A DNA stretch of 64,000 nucleotides from Euclidia mi. Its lineage: Eukaryota > Arthropoda > Insecta > Lepidoptera > Erebidae. The position numbers were made by a program, and so were the translations under genes. Below are positions 23,006 through 34,344 of the stretch, piece by piece. Each line of letters opens with the position of its first letter. Positions within the stretch are counted from its first letter, which is position 1. The DNA is taken from contig OX123182.2 in assembly GCA_944739405.2 (NCBI GenBank), positions 96,030,051-96,094,050 of the forward strand, read 5' to 3'. Below the pieces are notes generated by a model, which saw only the letters and a list, made by a program, of their open reading frames with translations, ran no database searches and had not been told where the DNA came from.

Positions 23006-24003
23006 ATGTTAGTACAACCAGAGATTGATAAGTGGCCATGCGATCCGCTTAGCAACCGGCGCCGTACTGCGACCGGGGCAGACGGTGGGAAATATGCTAC
23101 CGGCCATGTGAGTGTAGGAAACCAGGCAGCACATGGAAAAACTACTACTGGAACTACCGTTAAGATGCGCCATATCCAAATGATAGGCACTTGGAACGTG
23201 CGCGGATTACTGCAGCCAGGAAAGCTTAACATCCTTGAAAAAGGGATAGCCCGCTGTAAACTCAACTTGTGTGGCGTAAGCAAACGCAAAAAGTAACGCA
23301 TTGGAAGGGAAATGGCCATTTCACCACAGATAGCCACGCTGTATTTTTCTCTGGCAACGATATGAACAGCAGAAACGTAGTTGTCATGATTTTACCGAAG
23401 AAGCAAAAAGACAGTGTAATAAGATATGAGCCCGTCTGTGATAGAATTTTGACCATTAAACTCAAAGCATCATCTGTGAATCTGAATATTATCCAGGTAT
23501 ATGCTCCTACTAGTGCATCAACCAACGAAGACCTTGAGAATTTCTACACCAAATTGGAATCAACTACCTCTAAGATTCCCAAGCAAGAAATTCTGATAAT
23601 ATTGGGCGATTTAAACGCAAAAATAGGAATGAATGGTCATCAGATCAGCTCATGTGCCGGGAAATTTGGACTAGGTCAGTGCAACGAGAGAGAGGAGCGT
23701 CTGATGCAGTTTTCAGCTGAAAACGACCCGATCATAGCAAACAGCTTCTTCGAAAACCATCCAAGAAGACTATACACTTGGGTTTTACCAGATGGTAATT
23801 ATCGCAATCAAATAGATTACATCTTAATCGGCGCTCGTTGGAAAACCTCTATAAGGAATACCCATACACTGCCTGGAGCTGCCTGCGGAACTGACCATCA
23901 ACTTCTGATATCCAAAGTAAGGCTAAAACTAAGAGCAGCTCGAAAATTGGCTCTACCAAAGCGACTAGTCGTACGAGATGTCTCAAAGTTTACAGTGTCC
24001 TAA
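23006..24003 (+). pseudogene. RTE endonuclease domain, frameshifted
   Basis: The apurinic-type endonuclease that nicks target DNA for RTE insertion. A GTWNVRGL start motif lies in one frame (about 23190). After a shift near 23280 the domain continues with VQVYAPTS (as IIQVYAPTS), an ILGDLNAKIG metal/catalytic box, NQIDYILI and a GTDHQLLI histidine box ending at 24003. The catalytic residues are visible, but the frame break and the stop after VSKFTVS make it non-functional. Confidence 0.8.
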
Positions 24004-24056
24004 AGAAGAACTGGAATCAATGGTCTGAGCTGAAAGCAAATACAAATAACTCTGAT

Positions 24057-24817
24057 GTGCTATGGGATGAAGCAAAAAGTTTAATAAGCAAAGCTGTCAA
24101 GGAATCCAGCCCACCCATGATCAATCGAAAACGCCAGCACTGGATGAGTGATACCACACTTACCATGGTAGAGGAAAGAAGGTTGTTAAAGGCTTCTGGA
24201 GCTAGTGTGAAAGATCTTAACGCTAAATCAGCCAGAATTCAAGAAGCATGTAGGCGAGATAAGAACAATAACCTCAAGAATATATGCTCCGAAGTTGAGG
24301 CCCATGCCTTTAAACATGAATCCAAAGACCTACATCAAAAAATCAAATTGATTACAAAATCCCCTACATCTAAGACTTGGGCCGTAGATAATGCTCAAGG
24401 CGAGACGGTGACAGAATTAGATACTATCTCTGACACTTGGAAGGATTACTGTCAATCTCTATTTCATGATCCACAATCGGAACTTTTCGCACCTACCGAG
24501 CCTGGATACGGTGAAATGGAACCTGACATATTAAAAGACGAAGTGAGAGCAGCCATAAAACATCTAAAAAGTGGGAAGGCAACACGAAGAGATGCTTTCC
24601 CAATAGAGACTATTAAAGCTTCAGGAGAATATGGTATAAACATTTTTCACACGTTGTGTAACAATATAATTATGGCGGACCGGTGTTTGGCCCCGTGACT
24701 GGGCACACACAGTTTTTGTACCATTACACAAGAAAGGCTCCACAAAATCTTGCAACAACTACCGCTTAATCGCACTAATATCACACGCGAGCAAAATCCT
24801 TCTTCACATCGTAAACG
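24057..24817 (+). pseudogene. RTE linker and RT N-terminal part
   Basis: The 213-residue open frame to 24698 carries the endonuclease-RT linker, ending with a DEVRAAIKHLKSGKA box that precedes RT in RTE elements. A frame change near 24690 leads into WPRDWAHT and NNYRLIALISHASKI, the first conserved RT block. The coding sequence is then cut by the provirus at 24818-24821. Confidence 0.8.
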
Positions 24818-24821
24818 AACG

Positions 24822-25039
24822 AGTTAAGTGTACGGAACCCAACAATGTTAGCTTCGTCAGCACATCTCTCCCCACCAAATGATCTAGATAATCTTATTGT
24901 CATCCTAGCATTAATTTACTATAAATACCTTTGTAGATCTAACATTAGCGATTACTATTTTATATCTTAAATATACTGTTACGCTGTTATAATTAAAAAA
25001 AGTATTTTTTTATAATTATTTGAGTCCAATCACTTAATT
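24822..25039 (+). repeat. 5' LTR, 218 bp
   Basis: AGTTAAGTGTACGG to ATCACTTAATT. It has a TATAAATA promoter box at 24920-24927. It differs from the 3' LTR at roughly ten positions, mostly in the A/T-rich end, where the polyadenylation signal seen in the 3' LTR is lost. Confidence 0.9.
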
Positions 25040-25056
25040 GGCGCAGCCGGTAGGAT
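25039..25056 (+). promoter_or_regulatory. Primer-binding site, tRNA-Ser-like
   Basis: TGGCGCAGCCGGTAGGAT overlaps the last T of the LTR. It resembles the complement of the 3' end of tRNA-Ser used by the 17.6/297 group. Confidence 0.75.
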
Positions 25057-25431
25057 CTCTGCAGTTAATCTGTATCGTATCCAAATCTACAAAGTACAGT
25101 TTGACGTTTGTTTCTACGGTTTAGCAGAGATCGCCGAACAAATAAATTTAGTAAGTTGGAACTCAAGAGGCTGACGCAGTGTGAGATTATAGTAATCCAG
25201 CAAGGAGATGGGAGAAGCTACGGGACTGTGAGTAAAACTTTTCACTATCCTTTCAGTTTTCCTTTATACTGTACCCTCTTTGTTATAAATATATGTGTAT
25301 TGTGTGTTATAAGGGATTAGAAAACGCCGTGATAACATATTTTATTTTATTACGATATACTTCTCGTAGTAAAACGTTAGAATATTTTTTTTCTATTTTT
25401 TTATAATTGTGTGTAGCATATATAGCTAAAA

Positions 25432-26480
25432 ATGGAACGTATTGAGAAAGTTCCAGCTGAATTCATAAAACTTATTCCAGTATTTTGTGGGGATGCGAGA
25501 CAGCTCCCACTTTTCATTAAGAAATGCGAGTATATTTTAAATAACTTCAAAGGTGGCGATTTACAAAACGAATATCTGTTTCACGTTATTTCTAGTAGGC
25601 TCACAGGTGAGGCAGCAAATTTAGTAGGAGAAAGGGACCAAATTGATACTTGGCATGAATTAAAAACGTTATTGTCACAGCATTTTGGTGACCCTAGAAC
25701 CAAAGAATGTTTAGTATTAGAGTTAGAATCGTTGACAATCAAATTTAAAGAAAGTTATTTAGACTTTTGCCATAGAATACAGAATATTCGCAGTGTATTG
25801 ATCGCTAAAGTAAACGAAACAATAGCCGATGCTACTTTACGACAGGCTAAACACCATATTTATAACAATTCTTCACTGAATGTTTTCTTATATAATTTAC
25901 CGTCCCATTTAGTTAAATTAGTACGTTTACGAAACGCCAATAACTTAGAAGATGCATTAAGAATTGTGTTAGAGGAAGTAAACTTTTATACGGTTTATGA
26001 CTCGAAAAACACATTTAAAAGTCATTCCATAACAACTCTCAACGGCAAAACTATCCGCTGAGACAGTTGTTTGGTACATATGCACCTAATAAACCCCAGG
26101 TTAGCAACAGTCACTTTAATTCACAAAACCATTCAAGTTTTAATTCGCATAATAACTCGTCGCAATTTAGAAATCATAACTTTAGATTTAATAATGCTAG
26201 AAACGATACAAATCAGTGGCCTCACGCAACTAGGTCAGCACAGTGGCGGAGTCAGCACATTCCGTCGCCGGCGCATGATGCACAGTTGGCGAAGACGGGG
26301 TCAAACACCGATGTTACGATGCGAACTGCTAGTTCTAGACGCGTTAATTACACAAAAAATGATGCATATATGACGTATCACAATAATGATTTTAATTCGG
26401 AACCGCAGCCGAGTACGTCTAGCGAAAGCAATTCGGTACAAAATTGTTTCATTCAAGCCTCAAACAGAGAGAAAGAATAG
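25432..26480 (+). pseudogene. gag: Errantivirus gag, one frameshift
   Basis: Structural capsid/nucleocapsid precursor. An ATG at 25432 opens a 209-residue frame with a gypsy-type capsid core: PVFCGDARQLPLFIKKCE near residue 17, YLLFH-type helix, SRLTGEAANLV and LLSQHFGDPR. It is interrupted near 26025 by a single-base-type frame change. The remaining ~140 residues (Asn/Ser/His-rich with an FGTYAPNKP segment) continue in the next frame to 26480. No zinc knuckle is visible, as is usual for this group. The leader from the primer site to the ATG is ~375 bp. Confidence 0.85.
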
Positions 26481-29400
26481 TTTTAAATTGTAATAATTAT
26501 CGTTCATTGCCTCATAATATTATACCAGAATTGAATAATGCAGTTTTTATGATAGACTCAGGTAGTACTAGATCGTTTATTAACCCAGGCTTAGCTATGA
26601 AATACTATAGAAATAATATTTATAAAGAACCCTTCGAGGTAGTGAGTACTCATGGCAATAGTATACATTCCGAGCTGGTCGTTGCCCCTTTGCCAAACTT
26701 TTCTAACTGTAACGAAACGCATAAGTTTTATATTTACACCGTCGCTAGTAACTACGATGGTCTAATCGGTAGTAATTTATTAAAACAGTTGGATGCTAAA
26801 GTCGATTACGAATCATTGACTTTGTATACCAAATATAATAGTATACCATTTGTTTACCCACTGGAAAAAAGGGAAACGTTTATAATACCGCCCAGAAGCG
26901 AATTGAAAGTCAATTTACCGGTATCCCTACAAAACGGTGATGCTTTATTAGAGTTTAAGGAAATAACGGAAGGAGTTAGGATGCCTTGTGCCTTAGTAAA
27001 TTGCGTTAATGGTTACGGGTATACAGTACTACAAAGTTGTAAAGATGTCGAGATGACTTTGACTGTCACTAGTCTATTTAAGGTTGAACCGTATATACCA
27101 CTTGAAATTCCGGTCAATCACATGAGTTCCGATAGGAGTAAGTTGGACAAATTATTATCTAATAATTTAAATAAGTTGCGATTGGACCACATGAATGAGG
27201 AGGAAAGAAAGAAGATTTGGAACATCTGTAATAAATATAAGGATATTTTTTATTGTGAGGACATACCGTTATCTTTTACTAATGAAGTTAAGCATAAGAT
27301 TAGAACAATTAATGAGGATCCAATTAATGTTAAGGCGTATCGATTACCGCCATCCCAAACAGAAGAAATTAGGCGTCAGGTAGACAAGTTATTAAAGGAC
27401 GATGTAATCCGAGAATCTCAATCTCCTTAGAGTGCACCGGTCTATTTAGTAGTAAAAAAGTTAGATGCATCCGGGAAACAGAAATGGCCAATGGTAGTCG
27501 ATTATAGGCGTCTTAACGAAATAACTATCGATGATAAATACCCTTTGCCAAATATCAATGACCTTTTTGATAAGTTAGGCAAGAGTATGTACTTCTCAAC
27601 GCTAGATTTAGCATCAGGTTACCATCAACTGGAAGTAAAAAAAGAAGATAGGCAGAAAACTGCATTTGCCACACCATTCGGTTTATATGAATTCAACCGA
27701 ATGCCCTTTGGTTTGAAGACAACTCCTGCTACTTTTCAAAGAGCAATGGACAATGTTCTTAGAGGCCTACAGGGTATCCATTGCCTGATTTATTTAGATG
27801 ACGTCATCATCTTTTCAACGAGTCTCCAGGAACATGTTAGCAAACTTAGAACAATTTTTGATCGTTTAAGAAAAACGAACTTAAAAGTCCAACTAGATAA
27901 GTCGAAATTCCTGCGTAAGGAGGTAATTTATTTAGGACACACCATTACTAAAGATGGCCTTAAGCCTAATAACGATAAAATAGACGCTATTTTAAAGTAT
28001 CTATTACCCAAAACAGTCACTGAAATCAAAAGTTTCTTAGGTCTAATAGGATACTATAGGAAGTTTGTCAAAGACTTCGCTAAGATAACAGCACCTTTGA
28101 CAGCATGTTTAAAAAAAGGCAAAAGCATTGTTTTGGATGCAGCATATAAGAAAAGCTTTGAGACTTGCAAAGAGTTGCTAACAAACGCACATTTGCTACA
28201 GTTCTCTGATTTTAGCAAACCTTTCATACTGACAACAGACGCATCAAATTTTGCAATCAGTGCAGTGCTATCGCAAGGTATTGTAGGATCAGATAAGCCA
28301 ATAGCGTATGCCAGTAGAAAATTAAGTGACACAGAATCTAGATATAGTACTATAGAAAAAGAACTTTTGGCTATAGTTTGGGCAGTCAAATACTTCAGAC
28401 CCTACTTATGTGGTAGAAAGTTCATAATTTATACTGACCATAGACCTTTAGCATGGTTAAATTCACTCAAAGAACCGAATAGCAAATTAACCCGTTGGAG
28501 ATTAAGATTACAAGATTACCAATTTGAAATTCAGTATAAAAAAGGTAAACAGCATACAAATGCCGATGCCTTATCTCGCGTTAAAATCAATGTTTTAAAC
28601 GAAGACCGCGAATCAATGATTGTAAATGTAGATGAAAGAAAGCAACAATTGCAAGAACATTTAAGAGACTTAGAAAATGAAATCGCTCGTCTTAGTAAGA
28701 AAGACCCTGAGATAGAAACCATAGAATTGTCAGATGCAGAAAGTGATGGCGCTACTGCAAATTCTATTTCTAATAGAGAGCATGAAGGTATACCTATTCT
28801 CAATGAAGCCATAGATACCAAGGCTAGACAAATTCATGTTTTCACTTGGTTTAAAGATGACATTGGAGTAAAAGACATCTCAAATTCTAAACAAAAAATA
28901 TTAGAAGTACATTTACCTTTAAATAATCCCGAATTAGTAAAACGTTTCCTTAAAGAATATGTAGACTATAAAAATAAATATTTTATTTACTTTGAGGACT
29001 TCGCTTTTAGGTCGACTTTTACAAGTGTCATAACTTCATTATATAAAAAAGGAACACAGAATTCTATAGAATGTACTGAAAGAGTGGTAAATGTAACGGA
29101 TGAAAACGAGCAGAAAGATTTAGTAATAAAGTATCATCATGGTAAAACTTGTCATCGAGGAATAAGAAAGACTTTAATGAAACTGAAAAGAAATTATTGG
29201 TGGAGTAATATGAAAGAAACTATTAGTGCTATTATTAATGCATGTGAGGAGTGTCGTAAGATGAAGTATGACAGAAAACCGATAAAACCATTTATCCAAC
29301 TAACGCAAACTCCAGATAGCCCCCTACAAGAAGTTTTTATAGACCTACTTTATATCGAAAAGAATCAATATTTAACGTGTATCGATTCATTTAGTAAGCT

Positions 29401-30227
29401 TGGTCAAGCAATACATATCCCAAATAAAATTACTCCCGAGATAGTGAGAGCTTTGATAAAATATTTTAGTATGTACGGAATACCAAAAAAGATAAGTAGT
29501 GATTCAGGGGCAGATTTTAATAATGAGTTAATAAAAGAAATGTTAAGTTTGTATAAAATTGAACAACATATTGGGACACCCAATAACCAATAACTCAATG
29601 TCGATGGTCGAACGGTTCCACTCGACAATAATCGAAATTTATAGGCTTGCGAAATATGAACAAAGCAATTTAGACGCGGCTTCTGTCATGACTTATGCAA
29701 TTCTAGGTTATAACAATACTATACATAGTGCCACAAACTTTACACCATTCGAAGTTGTCTTTGGACATACAGAATCGGGTAATGCTTTTGATATAAACAG
29801 AGACAAGAATTTAATGCAGAAAATTTTACAAGATCATCGCAAACGTTTAAAAACTCTTTATGAGCACTTAAGTTGCCAAATGATAGGTAATAAGACACAA
29901 GTTAGGGACAAGAAAGGTGGTGAGGAACCCCCGACAATTCAACAGGGTGAAACCGTCTATATGAAAAACAGGAGGACTAGAAAAGCTAAAGAATTACCAC
30001 AATATGAGAAAGCTGCAGTTATAGGTAATGTTAACAGAAATATTGTTCCGGTAAAACTTAAAAATAGGAACACCAGAGTGGCAATAAAAAATGTTAAACG
30101 TCCCCACAGATAGTGTTGGATCTTTCTCGTCCTAGGGGATCACGGGATAACTTTGAATATCCAGAGGATCGACCAGAATTCAGGGATAGCTCCGATGAAG
30201 ATTGGAATGGCTCTGATGAAGAGTAAT
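26444..30227 (+). pseudogene. pol: Errantivirus pol (PR-RT-RNaseH-IN)
   Basis: Pol overlaps the gag 3' end in the -1 frame, as expected for frameshift expression; I see no canonical slippery heptamer. Protease: MIDSGS near 26555. An in-frame TAG lies at 27428-27430 just before RT. RT follows with FSTLDLASGYHQ, MPFGLKTTPATFQ and YLDD (about 27791-27802). RNase H has LTTDASNFAISAVL, IEKELLAIVWA and YTDHRPLAWL. The integrase has an H-H-C-C zinc finger (29120s-29260s), a core FIDLL and SSDSGADF, and the final E-containing VERFHS beyond a frameshift near 29585. A further frame change near 30110 precedes an acidic C-tail ending at 30227. Three or more lesions abolish function. Confidence 0.88.
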
Positions 30228-31877
30228 CACTGGAGTATTATTAAGACCATAGATTTAAATTCATTAGTTTTACAAATAGATAACAATATCGAAGAATATA
30301 CTAGGTTAAAGTTAATTACTACTAGCAATAGCGAAACTTATAGAGAACTTATGGGATTATCTATTCAGATAGAATCTCTTATAGAATTAACTAGAGATAG
30401 GTAACATCAGATTATGCCAACTACTAGGAATAAAAGAGGTATCCTTAACCCTATCGGATCAGTAATTAAAGTAATTACGCTAGAAAATATGATTTATAGA
30501 TAAGTAGGCTAAGTTATAGAGAACACTCAGTGGAAAGAAAAGTTTCTTTAATGCAAAAGGCTTTCGATAAATTGGTTAATGTTTCAGATGATATCAATTT
30601 TAATACTAAACACTTATACTATAAAGTCAGACAATTACAGTCACTTATTCAAAACCAAACCAAGTATTCAAATTTAGTCACGATAGTGAATAGTTTGAAC
30701 CAGATATTTAATAATTTTCGTACTATTTATACAATTATATATGAAATTGAAACAGCTTTTAGCAAAATGCATATATTACATCAATCTATAGTAAATACAA
30801 CTGAGTTATTCAATATTTTAAAAGAAATAGAAAAGCAAAGCCAGTTGATTTATCCAGTAAGTATTGAGAATTTATTGAAATTAGAAGGTAATATAGAGAT
30901 AAAAGGGTACGTAGATAGCAATAAAGTAGTTTTAATATTAGAAGTGCCGTTGATACACAATACCATATGTATCTTAATATATAAAATCCTTGCGTTACTG
31001 ACTGACTGACAGACACGCTACAGCCGAAACTATTAGGCGCAGGAAGCTGAAATTTGACATGTATGTTTCTTAAGGACCGTAGGGGTGCCTAAGAAGGGAT
31101 TTCTCGAAATTCCCACGGGATCGGCCAAAACGGGTAAATTTAAAAATAATGCAGGCGTAGCTGCTGGCGTCCTCTAGTTTACTATAAAGTTGTTCCAATT
31201 CCAATATACAACCCTTCCAAACATAAAACCTTCGTCATTATTCCTAAATACCCATACCTCATAGTGACACCTGCGGAGAAATAGACGACCAGCAATATTT
31301 ATGCACAGAGGAGAATATACTACAATACCGCACTGAAACGTGTATTGAACAACTGATGCTGTTAAAAGGAAATTTCAGCGAATGCCAGCAATACCAGGAG
31401 CAAATCGAGGAGACCAAAGTGCAGCCTGTGTCAGACAACCATTGGCTGATATATGCTGAGAAGGAAATCGCAGCAACCGAATACTGCAATGACGAGACGA
31501 GGAAATATAACCTACGAGGAACATACATTTTACTGCCAAGTCAGCATTGTTCGTTGCAAATTGCCGAAACTTACATCACTACACCTACAAATGGCAGCTC
31601 CGTATTCTTTAGCCTGCCGCCAGTACAGTTGCCCGAGCTTCGTAGCGACGTCGATTCGCCAGCCAAGCAAATGGACCTTCGGGGTGTGGACCTCGGTGAC
31701 GTCAAAGACTTGTTAACCAGAGCGAAATATTGTGCAAGTGTTAGTGAAACTAAACCCTTTGTTATTAATAACCAGATCAGTGTATGGACTATAGGAATAT
31801 ACGTAGTAGTAATAGTTTTAATAATAGCCTTTGTTTTATATAAATGTAATTTCCTTACCAAGGTAGCTTGTAATTGA
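30153..31877 (+). pseudogene. env: Errantivirus env (F-like fusion glycoprotein)
   Basis: Class of insect retroelement envelopes related to baculovirus F proteins. Visible parts are an N-terminal segment with heptad-like RELMGLSIQIESL, a furin-type RNKR followed by a Gly-rich hydrophobic fusion-peptide-like stretch at 30426-30480, a long helical region (30530-30970), and a C-terminal part (31356-31877) with a single transmembrane helix IGIYVVVIVLIIAFVLY and a short tail. It is broken by a stop just before the furin site (30402-30404), by frame changes on either side of 30,500, by a stop-bearing stretch around 31280-31350, and by the 202-bp element at 30977-31178. It is not expressible as a whole. 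Confidence 0.8.
30977..31178 (+). mobile_element. Helitron-like short element, copy D, inside env
   Basis: ATATATAAAATCCTTGCG to GCGTCCTCTAGT, 202 bp, with the internal CAGGAAGCTGAAATTTGACA core. TTA flanks it on both sides (30974-30976, 31179-31181). Env coding similarity resumes immediately after it. It is therefore younger than the provirus. Confidence 0.8.
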
Positions 31878-31922
31878 AATTCTCTAGAACCAACACAGCT
31901 GCCTCTAGATAATTTCTCACCC

Positions 31923-31933
31923 AGGGAGGGAGG
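31923..31933 (+). promoter_or_regulatory. Polypurine tract
   Basis: AGGGAGGGAGG lies immediately before the 3' LTR, the expected plus-strand primer site. Confidence 0.8.
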
Positions 31934-32151
31934 AGTTAAGTGTACGGAACCCAACAATGTTAGCTTCGTCAGCACATCTTTCCCCACCAAATGATCTAGA
32001 TAATCTTATTGTCATCTTAGCATTAATTTACTATAAATACCTTTGTAGATCTAACATTAGCGATTACTATTTTATATCTTAAATATACTGTTACGCTGTT
32101 ATAATTGAATAAAATATTTTTCATAATTACTCTGAGTCCAATCATTTAATT
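31934..32151 (+). repeat. 3' LTR, 218 bp
   Basis: Same length as the 5' LTR and about 95% identical by eye. TATAAATA lies at 32032-32039 and an AATAAA signal near 32108-32113 is intact here. Confidence 0.9.
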
Positions 32152-32155
32152 AACG

Positions 32156-33400
32156 CCTTAAATCCTATCTATCGAAGGAAATATCACCTGAGCAAGCTGG
32201 ATCCGTAAAAGGTAAGGGTAGCCGAGAACAGATTCTATCCGTACGCCAAATAATCAAAAAATGCCGAGAATTCAACAAACCAACCTACATCTGTTTTGTC
32301 GACTTCTCAAAAGCATTCGATTCTGTCAAGTGGCCAATGCTTTGGAAAACACTTCTCGATATGGATACGCCGAAACACCTTGTCTCAATTCTCAGGCATC
32401 TTTATGAGAATGGGACAGCATCAGTTAGAACTGATGAGGTTCTGTCTAACGACTTTCATCCCAGCGCAGGAGTTCGGCAGGGATGCATAATTTCTCCTTT
32501 GCTATTTAACACCTACACAGAACTCATCATGAGAATTGCACTTGAGGGTTGGACTGACGGTGTCACGATCGGAGGCCATCTATATCAAATCGTCGCTACG
32601 CAGATGATACCACCTTGTTCGCTAGTAACATCACTCTTATGGAAGAACTTTTGCACAGGATGGAACGAGTTAGCCTTGATTTCGGTCTCAGAATAAACCG
32701 CAGCAAAACTAAGATGATGATCGTTGACCGTGCTAATAACAACTCTCCAGAAGTCAGGCAAATTGCTAATTGTGAAGTAGTTCAGACGTACATATACCTG
32801 GGAGCACTGATATCAAACAACGGCGGCTGCATAGACGAAATCAAGCGACGCATGGCAATATCCAGATCTGCTATGGACAAACTGAAGAAAGTATGGAAAG
32901 ATCTAAATATTACCAAAGCCACGAAAATACGACTTGTGAGGGCCCTCGTTTTTTCCATATTCCTCTATGCTTCTGAGACATGGACTCTTCGAGAAAGTGA
33001 GAAACAGAAGATCAATGCACTCGAGATGTGATGCTGGAGAAGAATGCTCAGTATATCATGGACGGAATTCCGAACGAATGAGTCCATTCATCGAGAGCTA
33101 GGCATCAAACAGAGGTTGTCTTCTATTGTTCAGGCTCGTATACTCACTTTTTTCGGACATCACGACGCGGAGATCAGTCTATAGAACGTCTCAGTAGTTC
33201 AGGGTAAAGTAGATGGCACCGGACCACGCGGCAGTTTATCAATGAGGTGGACAGACCAAATTAAGATCGCTGCCAACCGCTCACAACACGAAAGCACAAG
33301 AAGAGCGGAAAAACGTGACGAGTGGCATCGAATTGTGAAGCAGGCCACAGCTGTAGATGTGACGACCACGACCACTCTGCCAAGAGTGTAACGCCTAAGA
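32156..33400 (+). pseudogene. RTE reverse transcriptase catalytic part
   Basis: Continuation of the split RTE. It has CFVDFSKAFDSV (first catalytic Asp), GVRQGCIISPLLFN, then after a 1-base-type shift the catalytic YADD at 32597-32608 and the thumb region with YLGALIS (32790s). A stop at 33029-33031 is followed by further RTE C-terminal sequence (FGHHDAE, GPRGSLSMRWTDQI) to about 33390. At least two lesions make it inactive. Confidence 0.8.
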
Positions 33401-33407
33401 AGAAGAA

Positions 33408-33562
33408 ACGTATCTTAGACCTATACTTTACAAAGGTACGGTTTTTTATCATAGTCATAGTCATAGTCATTTATTCACATATAAAAAAGTATACAGATGG
33501 CATGTAACAATGTATGTACTTATGATCTATTAAGCCGATATTTGGCATGTTAATGTATTCAT
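33408..33562. other. AT-rich spacer with CATAGT short repeat
   Basis: Contains TCATAGTCATAGTCATAGTC (about 33450-33470). It joins the RTE tail to the left arm of the inverted duplication. Confidence 0.6.
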
Positions 33563-33862
33563 TCTAAATTTTTTAGCGGCAAAATTTATAATTTTAATTT
33601 CTTACTGCTGTGGTATACCTATATACGAGTACATTAAAATACACGACTCTACCGCCTCCCACCCCCGCAATCCGTTTCACCCCTCCCCCCTTGAAAAGAA
33701 TCCCATTTTACAGATTTTCTCAATTTTCAGGAAAACTTTACAAGCTAGGACAAAATTCTCAAAAACGGAATTATTTGTCAATAAACTGCCTACCAATAAA
33801 TATTAACACTCATTTTGATACGATTTATAGTTTCCAAGCTATGGTGCATCAAAGACTACTAA
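33563..33862 (+). repeat. Left arm of ~300-bp inverted duplication
   Basis: Blocks GCGGCAAAATTTATAATTTT, ACCTATATACGAGTA, CGCAATCCGTTTCACC, GATTTTCTCAATTTTC, ACAAGCTAGGACAAAAT and TTTATAGTTTCCAAGC recur in the same order on the opposite strand at 34.69-35.00 kb, at roughly 80% identity. Confidence 0.85.
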
Positions 33863-33990
33863 AAATGTGCGTTTAGCGGCAATAAAACATTACATACACA
33901 AGAAACAACAATATTTTTTACAAGAAATGCGTTTAACTAAATAAAATAAACAATTTTTATTTATTTTTTTAAATAGTAAGTACTTAATAT

Positions 33991-34248
33991 CTAACAAAAA
34001 TCAGTATCGTCATCATTATCTTCTAAAGACTTGTTGAAGCAACTAAGGCCCTGGCAATGGTTGCACATGGTGGAACAACGCAATCCAGCTTTGACACATC
34101 CACATCTTTTTCGGCAGCGTTTTCTGCAGCTGCACGATACTATTTTGAGTATCGACTGTGGAGCTGGTGAGGTGTGGTGTGGTGTAGTATATATGGGTGC
34201 TAAAAAGTTAGCCGTGTGGTTGACGGCATAGAATACAAGTGTCACCAC
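33991..34248 (-). CDS. Cysteine-rich CXC-like C-terminal fragment
   Basis: This frame ends in a dense cysteine cluster (C39, C41, C45, C49, C51, C58, C62, C65, C70) with basic residues between, of the form C-S-C-R-K...C-G-C-V-K-A-G-L...C-x3-C-x2-C. This resembles the Tesmin/TSO1 CXC zinc-binding motif. An acidic SLEDNDDDTDF tail follows. The upstream part (APIYTTPHHTSPAP) is low complexity, and no ATG-started complete protein is seen. It sits in the loop of the inverted duplication, so it may be the C-terminal end of a protein encoded by a larger element whose internal deletion left this. Function unknown. Confidence 0.5.
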   Translation of the reverse strand: MVTLVFYAVNHTANFLAPIYTTPHHTSPAPQSILKIVSCSCRKRCRKRCGCVKAGLRCSTMCNHCQGLSCFNKSLEDNDDDTDFC

Positions 34249-34249
34249 C

Positions 34250-34342
34250 CCCTATCTTCCCGTGGGTGTCGTAAGAGGCGACTAAGGGATAACACGATGC
34301 AAATACTATCTTTGCGTAGAGACGGAAAACTCGACATCAAAC
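34250..34342 (+). repeat. GTCGTAAGAGGCGACTAAGGG repeat block
   Basis: CCCGTGGGTGTCGTAAGAGG then CGACTAAGGGATAACAC is a block frequently dispersed in Lepidoptera. It adjoins the SINE head that follows; the parent element is not identified. Confidence 0.45.
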
Positions 34343-34344
34343 CC

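Larger units (their letters stand above)
24822..32151 (+). mobile_element. Errantivirus-like LTR retroelement (provirus)
   Basis: A complete 7,330-bp provirus. Two 218-bp LTRs begin AGTTAAGTG and end TTAATT, AACG is duplicated at both edges (24818-24821, 32152-32155), a primer-binding site and polypurine tract are present, and the order is gag, pol (protease, RT, RNase H, integrase), env. The envelope gene, the AGT...AATT LTR ends and the tRNA-Ser-like primer site fit the gypsy/17.6/TED (errantivirus) group of insect Metaviridae. Every gene carries disabling lesions and env contains a foreign insert. Confidence 0.9.
22700..33407 (+). mobile_element. RTE LINE, split by an LTR retroelement
   Basis: Two separated segments (about 22700-24817 and 32156-33407, together ~3.4 kb, a full RTE length) form one plus-strand element. 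The 5' UTR and endonuclease lie left of the provirus and the catalytic reverse transcriptase lies right. The reading frame resumes across the joint within a V-N-E-R / L-K-S-Y segment once the provirus and its 4-bp duplication are removed. The right end carries the RTE C-terminal RWTDQI region and an AAGAAGAAG tail near 33391-33407. Frameshifts within both halves show it was already decaying or has decayed since. Confidence 0.85.

Noticed and set aside
34100..34250. CXC ORF as a complete host gene
   Set aside because: No full-length start, low-complexity upstream part and a position within a repeat loop. Kept only as a fragment.
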